A stretch of DNA of 64,000 nucleotides from Enoplolaimus lenunculus (GCA_030248215.1 JASANG010001114.1:1-64000); one strand, 5' to 3'. Positions 43,729 to 55,432 are shown, counted from the first letter of the stretch. Translations and numbers: made by a program. The notes: generated by a model not told the origin, from the letters alone.

Positions 43729-43880
43729 TTAACTTTGGGCAGAACTTCAAAAGGGGGTCGTGCAGACCGTATAGTACCAACAGTATATTGGTGTCATGTC
43801 ACACTTTCGCCAATTATGCGTTTCTGCCAAAGTCACCGCTCGCATTCGCCAATTCAATAGGCCATTGTTTTGACTGATAG
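43729..43880 (+). mobile_element. Probable SINE body after the tRNA-like head
   Basis: Non-coding sequence directly continuing the tRNA-like head, ending near the next family A element. Only one copy is seen in the window, so its extent is inferred from position. Confidence 0.3.
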
Positions 43881-43944
43881 TTCACCCCCGAACGTAGGTT
43901 TTTCGTCCCGTTTGTAAACTTTTGTTTCCAAATATACGATCATT

Positions 43945-44129
43945 AGCCAATGTTCGCTTTAGGGCCGTAGCACTAGATTAAGCGTATTCCTAAGCCTAAG
44001 CCTAAGCGTTGCAAAAGCGTATTCCTAAGCGAAAGCCTAAACCTAAGCCTAAGCAAAAAGAATGTAGTCTAGGATGAAAACCTACTAAACCCACCAGAAA
44101 CCGAGACAGCCTTAAAAGTAACATGGGCT
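43945..44129 (-). mobile_element. Family A element, subfamily II
   Basis: AGCCAATGTTCGCTTTAGGG left, CCTTAAAAGTAACATGGGCT right; flanks GATCATT and GATCGTT similar. Confidence 0.7.
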
Positions 44130-44311
44130 TGATCGTTTATTGTGAAACATTGATATTTTACAACAATTTTATAAATTTAACTAGCTATGTAATTTTAGTT
44201 TTCAAAATATAACTTAACGCTTCAATGAAATGTCTTTTTAAGCGAAAACAGGCCAAACAGTGGGCACAAACCCTTATTCAATTTGAACTGCCATCTCGCT
44301 CCAGAATCACT

Positions 44312-44522
44312 AGCGGATCCAGAAATGCAGGGGGCGTATGCCCTCCCTTTCGATAGAAAACTTTTTGTCATAAAATGGTAAAGTCCCTGCCTTACAATTC
44401 TCACGCTCACCAAGTTTTCCGTGATGAAACGGCAAGTTTTCTGCCTTACAGTTTTACCCCATAGAAATGTTTTGTTTGCGAAAACCAGTCTACCCCCCGT
44501 CAGAAATTTCTGGATCCCCGCT
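44312..44522. mobile_element. Family J element
   Basis: AGCGGATCCAGAAATGCAG left, CAGAAATTTCTGGATCCCC right; inner GTAAAGTCCCTGCCTTAC and GGCAAGTTTTCTGCCTTAC repeat. Confidence 0.65.
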
Positions 44523-44807
44523 TCACAGAATCCAGCAATTTCTATTTTGAAACCGTGTTTAAAAGGTGATGTCACCGGACCAGATTGTCACCGCTCGTGC
44601 ACTTAAGAATTATGTTCATTCCGTCTTCTGTTTGTTTATTGTTCTTGCGTAACGTGTGCTTGCGTCAGTATTCAATTTCTTGACAACTTTGCAAGTATTT
44701 AGTTTTTAGTGTTTTTAGGCTTCCAAAAATGTGCCCCAGGCAGTACTTATGTTGTACTTGGACGGCCAGAGCAATGTCTTCGCAAGACCCGTAGTATGAG
44801 AAGGGCC

Positions 44808-44947
44808 ATGGCGGCTAAGCCCCTTCTGGAATAATTTTTGCCCCCTAAAAACGTTCAACCTTGCTTGTAAATCATCGAAAACCCTTGTATGCGCCTCCTG
44901 AAATATGTTTAGCTCCCTCTTAGCCAGGAGCGCTGGCTACGGACCTG
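44808..44947. mobile_element. Family K element
   Basis: GCGGCTAAGCCCC left, GCTGGCTACGGACC right, inner TCATCGAAAACCCTTGTATG then CGCCTCCTGAAA. Confidence 0.55.
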
Positions 44948-45282
44948 AACTTATCGTTGTTAACCATAAAGCTTACAAATTTGGACATATGCTATTTACA
45001 ATAGAATGAATGCAAATAACTGTTCTAGAATTAAAACGAGTGGATGTGTGTGTAACTGTAACAATTTTTAGGCTTCGGGTTATTTTAAAGTGTTAGGGTT
45101 AAACTATTCTGTATGCAAATGCGGTTCCATGCGGTAATTCACCAGCGTTGCTGTATGATGCCGAATGATGACACTGGTTCGCATTAAAATAGTCAAAACG
45201 TGGAGTACCGACCACCAACAGTCTTGGATTACAAAGGATATCACATCATTATTTACTGGAGTGAAAAGACTCTTACGTAGCA

Positions 45283-45472
45283 CACTGCAAAAAATAGTGA
45301 CTCAAATTGACTCCCTCCGAAGTAGGCTTTACAGTACTACGCAAACTGAGTCAAATACAACTCCGTCAGCGTCAAACGTGCGACTAAATGAGCCGACTTT
45401 GACTCGCTTGGTGTAGTCTCGTAGAGCCTATTTCGGAGGAAGTCAATTTGACTCACCATTTTTTTGGCAGTC
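45283..45472. mobile_element. Family C element
   Basis: CACTGCAAAAAATAGTGAC to CACCATTTTTTTGGCAGTC. Confidence 0.8.
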
Positions 45473-45901
45473 TAGTGTTGTAAACGATATTTACTATAGT
45501 TTTTATATTCAGATTGAAACGCACAAGGCGGAATTAGCTTTGTAAGCAGCGGCAAAAGTTTTAAATTTATAAGCAAAAGTTGGCAAAATATTAATTATTT
45601 TTCATAGTCTCTTTTTAGATCAACTCGCGCCCGAGAAACTAAAGGTTTTGCAACGCGTTGCATATGTTGCCATTTTAACGATATATACTAAACCCTTGAA
45701 AAATGGTTTCTATACGGTTTAAAAATTTTAATGTCGACCGGTAACGTCGGTCACCGTTTGTCTAAAGGTGCGCTAGTTGCTAGCGTAGAATACCGTGCGG
45801 TGACGTAGGGACGCGCTGGGTATCGCACAAATTTAACCGGTACCCTTTGCTCAAATCTGGTCAAAGTCTACACCATTGATGAGGTTCATGAACCTAGAAA
45901 C
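45473..45901. other. No gene; GC-rich ACGTCGGT block at 45735-45830
   Basis: GACCGGTAACGTCGGTCACC and CGTGCGGTGACGTAGGGACG; loosely like 12196-12305. Confidence 0.35.
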
Positions 45902-46060
45902 CGGATCTGTAGCCAACCTACTTTGCTGGGGGTGGCTAAAATACTTTTAGCATCGGCATACAAGGGTTTCGATGAAGAATAAAAATATTCTTCGGAGGGG
46001 GTTAATATTTTTGCCAGGGGAGAGCTGAGGTGCCCCCTGGCCGCCGTCTGGCTACTGACC
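45902..46060. mobile_element. Family K element
   Basis: CGGATCTGTAGCCAACC left, GTCTGGCTACTGACC right; inner CATACAAGGGTTTCGATGAAG. Confidence 0.55.
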
Positions 46061-46258
46061 CGCCAGAATTCTTTCTATTATAGCTTAGTTCAAGCCACGG
46101 TGGTGTTATGTCTTAAAATTTTAATAGCTGGGGGGCTTGAAAACAAGTTCGAACCTCATTGCAATAACAGAAAGTAAGGTATATTGTTTATGATTGGTAG
46201 ACGTAAATTTTTTTCTGCTTTAAGCAAAACACACCACTGATTGCAGGGTAAGCATTAT

Positions 46259-46576
46259 CAAGAGTGGATATCGCTATTTAACAAGAGTGTGCAACTGGGC
46301 ACATTCTGTGTAGAAAAGAATGTATCCAGCGACGCACATTACGTTTTTGGCTTACACCCCCCTTCCGGCACGCGTGAGGGGTTACAACCTGTGGGAACCA
46401 TGTCACTTTATGTATACGGAATCAAAAATGCTCCGCTTACTTTAATTTAGGAGCATTGCATGTAACAACGACCCCTCACTAAATCAGGGGGTCGGCCAAA
46501 AACGCAACGCCCGGTGGTATATTTTATACTATACGGAACCCAAAGAATTGTATATTTTTGTGTCATGCACTCTTGG
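46259..46576. mobile_element. Family E element, first of three
   Basis: TCAAGAGTGGATATCGC to TGTCATGCACTCTTGG; inner arms GGGCACATTC/GAATGTATCC and GGTATATTTTATACT. Confidence 0.8.
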
Positions 46577-46581
46577 TAATA

Positions 46582-46924
46582 TCAAGAGTGGATAATCGCT
46601 ATTTAACAAGAGTGTGCAACTGGGTTCATTCTGTGTAGAAAAAATGTTCCCGGCACGCGTTGCGTTTTGGCCTATAACCTCTTAAATAAAGTGGGGGAGG
46701 GGTCAAGTTTGACATTTTTTTCAATTTTACACGTTGAAATACTGCAGTTGTAAACTAACTCCGTTTATCATTTTAAATGCACGCGCATTCTACGTTTTGA
46801 ACATCAACTACCCCCCTCTAAATAAGGGTGGGTCGGCCAAAAATGCAACGCCCGGTGGCACATTTTGTACCACGCAAATTTCGGTAGTTACTCACTCTTG
46901 TTAGAGTGGTCATTCAGTCTAGGT
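46582..46924. mobile_element. Family E element, second of three
   Basis: TCAAGAGTGGATAATCGC to AGTGGTCATTCAGTCTAGG; left arm nearly identical to its neighbour at 46259. Confidence 0.8.
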
Positions 46925-46929
46925 ATTAT

Positions 46930-47212
46930 TAAGAGTTGATAATCGCTATTTAGCAACAGTGTGCAACTGGGCACCTTCTGTGTAGCAAAGAATGTACCCG
47001 GCACGTGTGGCGTTTTAGCTCGACCCCTTCCCCTTTTTAGAGGGGGTACAACCTGTGCGAACCATGGCAGTTTATGTATGCGGCGTCAAACATGCTTTCC
47101 TTATAGTTTAATTTATGGCATTCATGTGATAGCGACCCCCTCTAAACAACGGTTGATCGGCCAACATGCGGAACCCCAAGAGTTGCACACTCTTGTATTA
47201 TGCACTCTTGGT
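46930..47212. mobile_element. Family E element, third of three
   Basis: TAAGAGTTGATAATCGC to GTATTATGCACTCTTGG. Confidence 0.8.
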
Positions 47213-47344
47213 ATTATCTTTTTACAAAAAATGCCATATTTTCTATGGTTATATATCAACAACATATAGTGAATACGGTACATTAATCAATTTAAAATAT
47301 GAAAAAATTAAAGTTTAAAATTTAATTTACCTAAACGTGAAAAA

Positions 47345-47438
47345 ATGAACAAATCGACTCGATTAGAAGCAGCGACGAGAACAGCGAACACCACTGATTC
47401 AACAGAAATCGATCCAATGCTTTGTCCAGTGGCATCAG
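47345..47438 (+). CDS. Candidate first coding exon (Thr/Ala-rich), possibly of the DEG/ENaC gene
   Basis: ATG 47345 (gaaaaaATG) opens 31 codons plus one base, MNKSTRLEAATRTANTTDST and then EIDPMLCPVAS, ending at a strong donor CAG|GTTAGT (intron from 47439). Base composition shifts from AT-rich flank to near-even within the exon, as in the confirmed exons here. It carries one base over; the DEG/ENaC exon at 63130 needs exactly one, giving ...PVAS-D-SKPVNLTTYY. The polar, Thr/Ser/Asn-rich character matches the DEG/ENaC N-terminus. That link would need a 15.7-kb intron including the satellite and is inference. An alternative acceptor of fitting phase lies at 49458 (reads G-VAFLRLNEHQIEQLYALL). 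No domain recognised. Confidence 0.4.
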
Positions 47439-48284
47439 GTTAGTTCAGTATTTAAAATAATACAGCTTATTAGAGAAATTTGGAAACTTTTAAGAAATAT
47501 TTTTTCTTCAAAAAAAATTTTGACATTATTTAACAAATTTTAGCTTTACATTTCATTAACTGGAAACCAGTAACAAAAAGTCAGCATCCGGTTCCGGCGG
47601 AAAAACGGTCACTGACTCCAGATTTGGCAACATATCTTTTTGCCAAAGGCCTGTACAATTTCGGTAGTTAAATTTTTCGCACTTTTTTTGCAAAATCTGA
47701 TCTTTTTCGAGTTTCTTTGTGACTTTGGGACCAGATTAAAACGTTTGATCAGAAAAAAATTTACCGACATTTGCAAATTTAATGTCAAAATTAGCAAATT
47801 AACCATCATTTTACTACCGGTTCTCATTCCGGATCCGCCAAAATCTGTTGAGCTGTGGTTCCGGCTCTCCTATTCTTCCTTATACACCTACTAGCAGAAC
47901 AAACCCTTGCTTAGATCCGGCTGAGTCCCGCCAGTATGCTATTTGTCCTGTGGACCTATAGTCCAGACTTAAATGAATATTTTACTATTGAAATGTGAGT
48001 TTTTGATTGACATTTAAGGCTTAAAGACATTAAGCCTATATGCTTATAAGCACTAATACGGGGTTCACGTTATAACTGGGACAGTTCGGAACACAAGCAT
48101 ATTTTGTGTAAAAAATTGCTCAGGGTAATCATGTTGAAAAGCTAATCAAAACTGAATATGCGAACACGTCACGAAATGTTTCGCTATTTATACTCTTCAA
48201 AAACCAACAATTGCTAATTCACTTTCTAATCTGGTTCCACGAAACAAGGGCCGCATCCAAACAGGAGCCGCTCTCAGATCCGGT
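47439..48284. other. Non-coding, downstream of the candidate exon; family H-like fragment at 47583-47870
   Basis: CATCCGGTTCCGGCGG at the left and CATTCCGGATCCGCC at the right resemble family H without its CAGGG ends. Confidence 0.35.
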
Positions 48285-48420
48285 TCCCCTGGCCCATCAT
48301 GGATCAAAACCAAAATTTTGTGCCAAGATTTAGTATTAAAATTGTGTTTTGAGTTCTGTCGCACGGTTTCGAGTCGCAACTATTTTGATTCGTCATGACC
48401 TGGACGGCCAATGAATAAAG
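48285..48420. repeat. Family Q segment
   Basis: CCCCTGGCCCATCATGGATC and AAAACCAAAATTTTGTGCC recur at 33695, 50340 and 56960 in related form. Confidence 0.35.
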
Positions 48421-48564
48421 CACTAACCATCTTTTTGATATAACCTGATTGACCTATTTTTGTCCAATTTGAACGTAGGCACCACACACGTTTGTTAGCA
48501 AGATTTGGCTTCAGCTTCTTTCCTAATGAGTTTTCAAATAAGATTCCTTGTTTATCCAAATTAT

Positions 48565-48736
48565 GGCCCATGTTACTTTAAGGGGCGTCCAGGTTTCTGG
48601 TGGATCTACAAAATGGTAGGTTTAGATTCTAGATTACATTTTTTGGTTAGGCTTAGGAATTTATTTTTGCAACGCTTAGGCTTAGGCTTAGGAATATGGT
48701 TAATCTACTGTTACGCCCCTTAAAGTAACATTGGCC
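48565..48736 (+). mobile_element. Family A element, subfamily II, complete
   Basis: GGCCCATGTTACTTTAAGGG to CGCCCCTTAAAGTAACATTG then GCC; flanks CAAATTAT and CAAATCAT. Confidence 0.85.
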
Positions 48737-49000
48737 CAAATCATTGTCGACCTTTATTAAATTATTATATGAAACATATTTCGTAGTGTTGTGTTTAATT
48801 TGTCAAGCATCTTACACAAGACGGAACGACTAACTATTTAGCTTGTATTTTATCTAAGAATTTGGGCCAGTCTAAAACATGGCTTAGTAATTCGTTACAG
48901 AATTTTTCTGAGAGAAAGCCAAGTTTATAGATTAAAAGGTTTTCATTTCTGCGCTATTTCTATATCGTATTTTTCTTTACATTTGCAGTGTACTTAATAG

Positions 49001-49212
49001 GGCCCATGTATAGAACAGGGCCGGATCGTTTTCCGGAAGGGCTAAAATAGAGTCAGTTTAAGCTTTAGACTATTTTTTTTGCTTAGGCTTAGGTTTTGGC
49101 TTTAGGCGTACGCTTATAGGCATATTCTGATCCATACGCTTAGGTTTAGGCTTAGGCTTAGGCTTAGGGTTATGCTTATACTACTGTTCCGACTATGTTC
49201 TATGCATTGGCC
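49001..49212 (+). mobile_element. Family A element, subfamily III, complete
   Basis: GGCCCATGTATAGAACAGGG with CGGATCGTTTTCCGGAAGGG; TTCTATGCATTGGCC right; flanks CTTAATAG and CTTAATAA. Confidence 0.85.
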
Positions 49213-49621
49213 CTTAATAATTTTACCTTCGACGCTGTTGTGGATTGTGGATATTTGGAATTAAACTCGAATATTACAGTACCAGCATAGCATAGTTCAT
49301 TTCACTTACTAAACCCAAGTTATCATTGTGAGTAAGCCTAAGCTTCAGCCTGGTCCATTTAGGCCGAGTATAGGAGGTGAAATAGTGATTTTAGTAAGAC
49401 AATGTTTACAGTACGATTCGAACCATGATTTCGTTTGTTTTTTTGTTTGTACCTCAGGTGTTGCTTTTCTAAGACTGAATGAACATCAAATTGAACAATT
49501 ATATGCACTGCTCGTAGCAAAACGTTTCATTTTCTGCTGTAATATATCTAATTTTTATTATAAGTTGCACTTGCTATCTCCACGAGATATTTCTTACAAA
49601 TTAAAAATTTGGAACGTCGAT

Positions 49622-49887
49622 AGCCCTATTCACACGTGCAAGTTTTTGCTGCGAAAACTGCCAGCTGCAACTTGCATTTGCAAGTTTTGTTCAAAATCCT
49701 GCTCGAAAAAGTGGCAGTTGCAAATAATTCATTAAAAATCGAATGTAGGAATTTAGTTCACATGTGTGAATAAGGTTCAAGAATTTATTGCATCCGGTTT
49801 CTCATTGGCTGGTGACAAATGCAAGTTCTGCGTGTATTTTGCAGCTGCAAGTTCTCGCAGCAAAAACTTGCACGTGTGAGTACGGCT
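49622..49887. mobile_element. Family G element
   Basis: AGCCCTATTCACACGTGCAA left, CACGTGTGAGTACGGCT-TTAA right. Confidence 0.75.
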
Positions 49888-50780
49888 TTAAAATATTAAA
49901 CTTTATAAAACCTAAAAAATTGAAAACATAAAAAATACTGAAAACATAAAAAATTGAAAACATAAAAAAATTGAAAATATAAAAAATGACAACATAAAAA
50001 GTAGAATTAAAAACATGTAAAAAATCGACCAATTGTCATTTTCAAATAAGATACATAGGATAGGAAATAAATTTTCATGACATTTTTGTACACAAGAATA
50101 ATGCAGTTTTTAAACAGGCGTTGGAATATTAACCTTCAAGATTTGAGAAGTTGAAACACTTTTCGTTTGTTGCATTCAGTCGCAAAAAAACTTTGTCCGA
50201 AAGCTATATTTTGCTGACATCAAATTCTGGTTTACACCCAATGCAGGATTTGTAAACCAAAGCCGTGGCACCATTTCAAGAGACCGAAAAAAGGCACAAA
50301 CAAAAGCCCAAAAACAATGTGGTGGGTTCTTTGGCGCTGGGGTATTAATCAAAGGGGTTCCTTGGGCCGTACGACATCACAGATTAAAAGTAAAACTTTG
50401 TATTACGATTTAGTACTAAAATTGCGTTTGATTTTTCGTTCGTTTCACTGAAATAAGCTGTGTTTTACCATTATATAATACGTGGCCCCGGTCCAAAATT
50501 TATAGATTTGCGCCTGTGTATGGCTAAGAGCGATTTATGCTTAAGTATACATTAAACCGCTAATGGAGATATCGCGGCTGTTTTTGATGAATTACACCTT
50601 GAAATTGGTGTGATTTAAAATTTCATGATTTCATCAAAAAGCACACTTTTAAAGGCATGAGAGTATGTTGGATATAGATTTGAGACATGGCGATGGCCGA
50701 AAAATTAACAAAATGTGTAATGTTGATGATGTAGAAAATTTTAGTATTAAACACAACTGCGGTCTTAAAAATTAGTTTCA
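49888..50780. other. No gene; AAAACATAAAAAATTG short tandem repeat at 49915-50010 and a family Q segment near 50340-50440
   Basis: About eight imperfect GAAAACATAAAAAAT units; the family Q match is the GGGCC...TTAGTACTAAAATTGCG part. Confidence 0.5.
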
Positions 50781-51105
50781 CCAAGAGTGGATGATGTCCA
50801 CCTTGCAGAAGAGTGTGCAACTGCTTGGGCTGTGCATGGCGCAAAGTGTACCAGCACGTGTTGCATTTTTGCTCGACCCCCCCTGGTTTGGGGGGGGTAG
50901 TCACCACTTAATCTACATAGCAAACACAGGAGTTAAAATATAATCGGAGTGACTTTAGCTAAAATTCAAAATATTGGTTCAACGATTTCACCCCCCATAT
51001 AAGGGGGGTAGGCCGAAAACGCAACGCGTGCCGGGTACATTCTTTAATACACATAATGTATCCAGTTGCACACTCTTGTTATAAACAGTGATCATCCACT
51101 CTTTG
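50781..51105. mobile_element. Family E element, first of three
   Basis: TTTCA-CCAAGAGTGGATGATG to GATCATCCACTCTTTG-TTTCA. Confidence 0.85.
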
Positions 51106-51110
51106 TTTCA

Positions 51111-51361
51111 CCAAGAGTGGATGATATAACAGAGTGTGCAACACTTGCAGTTCTGCATGATGCAAAATGTACCATTGAGCGTTACGTTTATATCCGCCCC
51201 CCTATTCACTAGGAGTGGGAACGCTGTCGTGCAATAATCCAAAAATTAATTTACAAGCGGATCATTTTTGATGCAGGATACATAAGTTCCATGGCTCCCA
51301 AAGGTGGTAAACCCTAAGCGGTCGGCCAAAAACACACGAAGTATGCATCATCTACTCTTGG
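51111..51361. mobile_element. Family E element, second of three
   Basis: CCAAGAGTGGATGATAT to GCATCATCTACTCTTGG-TTTTA. Confidence 0.85.
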
Positions 51362-51366
51362 TTTTA

Positions 51367-51626
51367 CCAAGAGTAGTTGTGTGGTACAAAATGTACCACC
51401 GGGCGTTGCATTTTTGGCCGACCCCCCTTGTTTAGGAGGAGGGGTGCAAAGTTGCCATGATAAGAGGAGACGGCTATACTTTGCTAGAGAGTATTATGCG
51501 TAACAGCATACAGCTCCCTAAATAAGAGGAGCGGGATGGCCAAAATCGTACCATACGCTTGGTACATTCATTTGCTATACAAAATGTACCCAGTTGCACA
51601 CTCTTATTTTTAGTATCCACTCTTGG
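51367..51626. mobile_element. Family E element, third of three
   Basis: CCAAGAGTAGTTGTG to TAGTATCCACTCTTGG-TTTAA. Confidence 0.8.
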
Positions 51627-51641
51627 TTTAATACAAACTGT

Positions 51642-51821
51642 GGCCAATGTCAAAACAGGGGCTGACCCATATTATAAGCATATTTCTAAGTCTAAGCCTA
51701 AGCCTAAGCGCAAGAATGAGTTTATTGCTAAGCCTAAGCCAAGCAAAAATAGTCTAAAGCCTAAGCTTACTCTATTCTAGTCCCATAGAAAAACGGTCCG
51801 CCCCTGATCTTTACATGGGCC
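51642..51821 (-). mobile_element. Family A element, complete
   Basis: GGCCAATGTCAAAACAGGGG to CTGATCTTTACATGGGCC; perfect 8-bp duplication CAAACTGT. Confidence 0.9.
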
Positions 51822-51983
51822 CAAACTGTTCAGTTGAAGCTAATGCTACATTTTGATGCTAATTATCTGAAAAGAGTACGGCATGAATAGAATACCAGAG
51901 AAAAATATTTTCTACTATCGACTCGATTTTAAATGTTAACAATTGAAATTATTGCTAAGCTAATTAAGAACGCTTTTAAAATT

Positions 51984-52545
51984 GGGTTCATGTAAAGATC
52001 AATGGCGAAACGTTATTTCCGCTAAGGTGCAAGCTCGGCTTAGGTTTAGGCCTAGGCATAGGCTTAGGCTTACTGTAGTGACCCGAATAAGAGGGTGTGG
52101 AGTAATAAGAGTGAAGGTCCCCATTTTGAGTCCCAATCAATAGGAGTCCGTATCCCTAATTAGAGTTCGTAAACGGAGAGATTCCCTAAGTTCTAATTAG
52201 AGTCCATGAAGGTCAGTTATTCCGTATTGTAGTGCATAAATAACTCCAGGACCAAATAAAATTAAGTTTGAATCTTTAAGGCGTACTTAAATTTTGAAAG
52301 TACATTCCTAAGTGTATATAACTTTGTATGATCGCTCAGCTATTGACGCAAGACAAATAAACATTTAATTCAACGGATAGTTGCAGTACCGGATATATAT
52401 CAGTAACGAAGGGCGGCGGAGCGTGGGTTAAAAATAAATAACAACCCGTAACCAAATAACAAGGGGGTACCCTCTGGAGAGGTCAAATAAATATCAGTCC
52501 CCACTCTTATTCGGGTCACTGCAGTAGGCTTAAGGTTATAGAACC
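51984..52545 (+). mobile_element. Family A element split by a family I element
   Basis: GGGTTCATGTAAAGATCAATG left; the TTAGGC array breaks at 52072 and continues as TAGGCTTAAGG at 52525; right end worn. Confidence 0.65.
52073..52524. mobile_element. Family I element, complete, nested in a TTAGGC array
   Basis: CTGTAGTGACCCGAATAAGA left, TCTTATTCGGGTCACTGCAG right, TA on both sides. Confidence 0.85.
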
Positions 52546-52818
52546 TCCAATGTTTTTTATACTGCAACAAAATTAATAACATTAATTTGTTATCATGAAA
52601 CATGAGCGTAGCCACAATTTTTGAACGGGGAAGAGGTTGCATTCTATCAAAATTTTGAAAGAGGGGGTTCTGTGTAACAAACTGAAATAGTATCTAAGAA
52701 CCCCTTCAAAGGGAAAGGTTTGGCGCCGAAGATTTGGTACAGAATGGTTTAACAGTCGAGTACGAGGAGCACTTGCGTCTTATGCAGATTTTCTACTACT
52801 CATACGCGCAATTGTTAA

Positions 52819-53083
52819 CCCTTTCTCATGTGAGTATTGTCAATTTCAAAAGTGATGTAATTTGAAGGTAAGATTCGATCCCCAAACTCACAGGTGGAAA
52901 GCGTTTGCGATGACCACTCAGCTAGAAGAGCTAAACGCTCGAGCCTGAGGGGGATCTCACGTCTTTTCGAGATTTTGCACTGCGTATATGTTATTATTGT
53001 TAAATACTTAACGCAGTGTGTGTATTGCTCGTACATTATTCTATTTAGTTGCTCATAGTATACCTACGCTATGATTGAAAGGG
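52819..53083 (-). mobile_element. Family D element
   Basis: TTAA-CCCTTTCTCATGTGAGTAT left, TGATTGAAAGGG-TTCA right; minus-strand tRNA-like core at about 52870-52935. Confidence 0.8.
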
Positions 53084-53483
53084 TTCAACTACTGCAATTT
53101 GAGCAATGGTCATACTGATTTTAATACAAAAACCAAATAGTGAAAAATATCGGATTTCTCCCTACTGGAACTGGAATTACGGCGACACTCTGGTCATAAC
53201 CCTGAACTGCATATTCCTTTGAGTTCAAAGTGAACTCACCTTCTGCGTTCATTTTGTTGTGTTAATTTAAATCACGTTTGAGTAAAATCTTCAACTCAAT
53301 GTCCTGAGTCAAAAAATTTTTTAACTCGTAATTTTTTAGAATAAAATTCTTCAATTATTTTTGTGAACTGCCGTTTCACAAAAAGCCATGGTTTTAATTT
53401 ATTGCCTACTCGGGAAGACATTTTTCTGTTTCGAAATTTTACAGTTTTGAAGCTTGTTTAACATGGTCAACCGCTGAAGCAAA

Positions 53484-53739
53484 CACTGTAAATTCCAGTG
53501 AGTTGATTTTAATCCAGAACAAGTTAAATCGCTCAGTCTGAGATAGGACTATCAGAACTAAAAATTCTCAGTTCATTCAACAAAATTCTGAGTTTTTAAT
53601 TGATCAACTCACCCAGAGTCAACTCATGTCCGAGTGAGAATCATCTCCACTCATAGTGAGTTAAAGTTTTCCATTATTAACTCCAAAATAACTAACTTTC
53701 CGTCTGAGTTGATTAATTAACTCATTGAAATTTACAGTG
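53484..53739. mobile_element. Family B element, complete
   Basis: CACTGTAAATTCCAGTGAG to CATTGAAATTTACAGTG. Confidence 0.85.
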
Positions 53740-53939
53740 AATGGTCATAGACTCTGCTATGTAGCACAATTCTACCGCGCAGACAAAATAGTATTTTTTA
53801 TTGTTTTTGACGAATTAAATTTGCGTGACAAATATGCATATAAACTATGTTAAATTTGTGAATTTCAACACTTTACTGTCTTTATTATTTCCAAACAAAT
53901 TATTTGTTTTGAATTTTTTCTGCTCTTTGCACTGTAAAA

Positions 53940-54127
53940 AATGGTGAGTCAAAATGACTCCCTCCGAAATAGGTTTTCCTGACTACATAAACTGAGTCAA
54001 AATTCTACTCCGCCAGAGTGTAATTGAGTCGAATTTGACTCAGGCGGAGTCGAATTTTGACTCAGTTTGTGTAGTCAGGAAAAGCCTATTTCGAGGGAGT
54101 CAATTTGACTCACCATTTTTTGCAGTG
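53940..54127. mobile_element. Family C element, complete
   Basis: CACTGTAAAAAATGGTGAG to CACCATTTTTTGCAGTG-TA; arms nearly perfect, so possibly a younger copy. Confidence 0.85.
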
Positions 54128-54565
54128 TATATTTTATTGCCTCAACGGTTGCAGTTGACAATTTTAACTTCAATATTGATATCTTAGTCGGTCTTTGGCA
54201 TCGCGTTTCATAGTTCTTCTCTATGCTATGCTGTTCTATCGGCAAAAAGTTATTTTGCCATCGCTACATTGTATCGTGCTTAAACTTCTTTAAAGGATTT
54301 CAAAAATTGTAATTTTTTGAAAATACAATTTGAAATTTTTAATTTAAAACTTTAAAATGGAATTTCGAACGCACAAACCATTCAAAAAATTAAACTTTCG
54401 CTCAAAATCGCTAATTTTCAAAATGCACAATCATTTTCACATTTGCAGGCCAATTTTATTGTTTCACCATAATTCTCACCTAATTTCGATCAGAGTCGTT
54501 GGCAGTCATCTAAACGGTACTCCAGAGACAAAAAAAACAACGGAGTAACAAAGATTTCATAAGGG
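54128..54565. other. No gene supported
   Basis: A possible exon after ttcacatttgcag (54447) reads PILLFHHNSHLISIRVVG and on to a TAA, but it has no partner exon. Confidence 0.3.
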
Positions 54566-54783
54566 TCGCCCATGTATAGAACAGGGCCGGAGCAGTACTA
54601 TACGCATATTCCTAGGCCTTAGCCTAAGCCTAAGCCTAAGCCTAAGCCTAAGACTAAGCGTATGGATGAGCCTATTTCTAAGCCTAAGCCTAAGCGTAAG
54701 AAAAAACGTTAGTCTAAAGCTACTAAACTAACTCTATTACCGCCACGCCGGAAAACTATCTGGCTTTGTTCTATACTTGGGCC
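54566..54783 (-). mobile_element. Family A element, subfamily III
   Basis: CGCCCATGTATAGAACAGGG left, TTGTTCTATACTTGGGCC right; eight CCTAAG hexamers around GGATGAGCCTATTTC. Confidence 0.8.
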
Positions 54784-55218
54784 GACATGGGCCGGAAAGG
54801 TACAACTCCAATCAAGGACACCATTTTTCACTGAGAGTTACGAGTGATAGCATTTTTTGACACCTTAATGCTAATTACATCTGTATATTGTTTAATATTT
54901 CGTCAGAAATGTTGGGGGTTGCATTAGTTGATTCGCCCCTCGTCCCCTCATTGTACCGCATAACTACCAACTCGGGTCATTTGAACGAGAATTTAAAATT
55001 CTTTTAAAAGTAGCAATTGTTAAAATTTTAAACTTTTTAAGTCGTTTTTAAACTTTACTCTCGCAAGACCAGAGAAAATTTATGATTATTATTAGAACAG
55101 ATGAGAGTTGGTTTTGTGGGCACAAAAATACAAAACTTTTCAACAAATGCAGAATAAATCACAAATTGACGAAAAATAATGAGATGTCGAAAATTGTACC
55201 AACTTTTGATGCGCATAT
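54784..55218. other. No gene or clear repeat recognised
   Basis: AT-rich, no supported frame. Confidence 0.3.
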
Positions 55219-55432
55219 GACCAATGTAAAGAACAGGGGCAGAGCAGTATTATAAGCATATTCATAAGCTTAAGTCTAAGCATAAAAGCCTAAGCCTAAG
55301 CGTAGGAATGAGCATATTCCTTACCTAAGCCTAAGCGTAAGCCTAAGCCAGGCAAAAAATAGTCTAAATTTTAAGCTTACTCTATTCTGGTCCTACAGAA
55401 AACCGTTCCGCCGCTGATCCTTTACTTGAGCC
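55219..55432 (-). mobile_element. Family A element
   Basis: GACCAATGTAAAGAACAGGG left, TGATCCTTTACTTGAGCC right. Confidence 0.8.

Noticed and set aside
44222-44575. 117-codon minus-strand frame
   Set aside because: Mostly the family J element; part of the same repeat occurs at 1496-1662.
49458-49513. Possible exon after gtttgtacctcag, reading GVAFLRLNEHQIEQLYALL
   Set aside because: Good acceptor and a phase fitting the exon at 47345, but a poor donor and no downstream partner; kept only as the rival to the DEG/ENaC link.
54447-54548. Possible terminal exon after cacatttgcag
   Set aside because: Only one splice site and a short reading frame; no upstream exon of fitting phase found.
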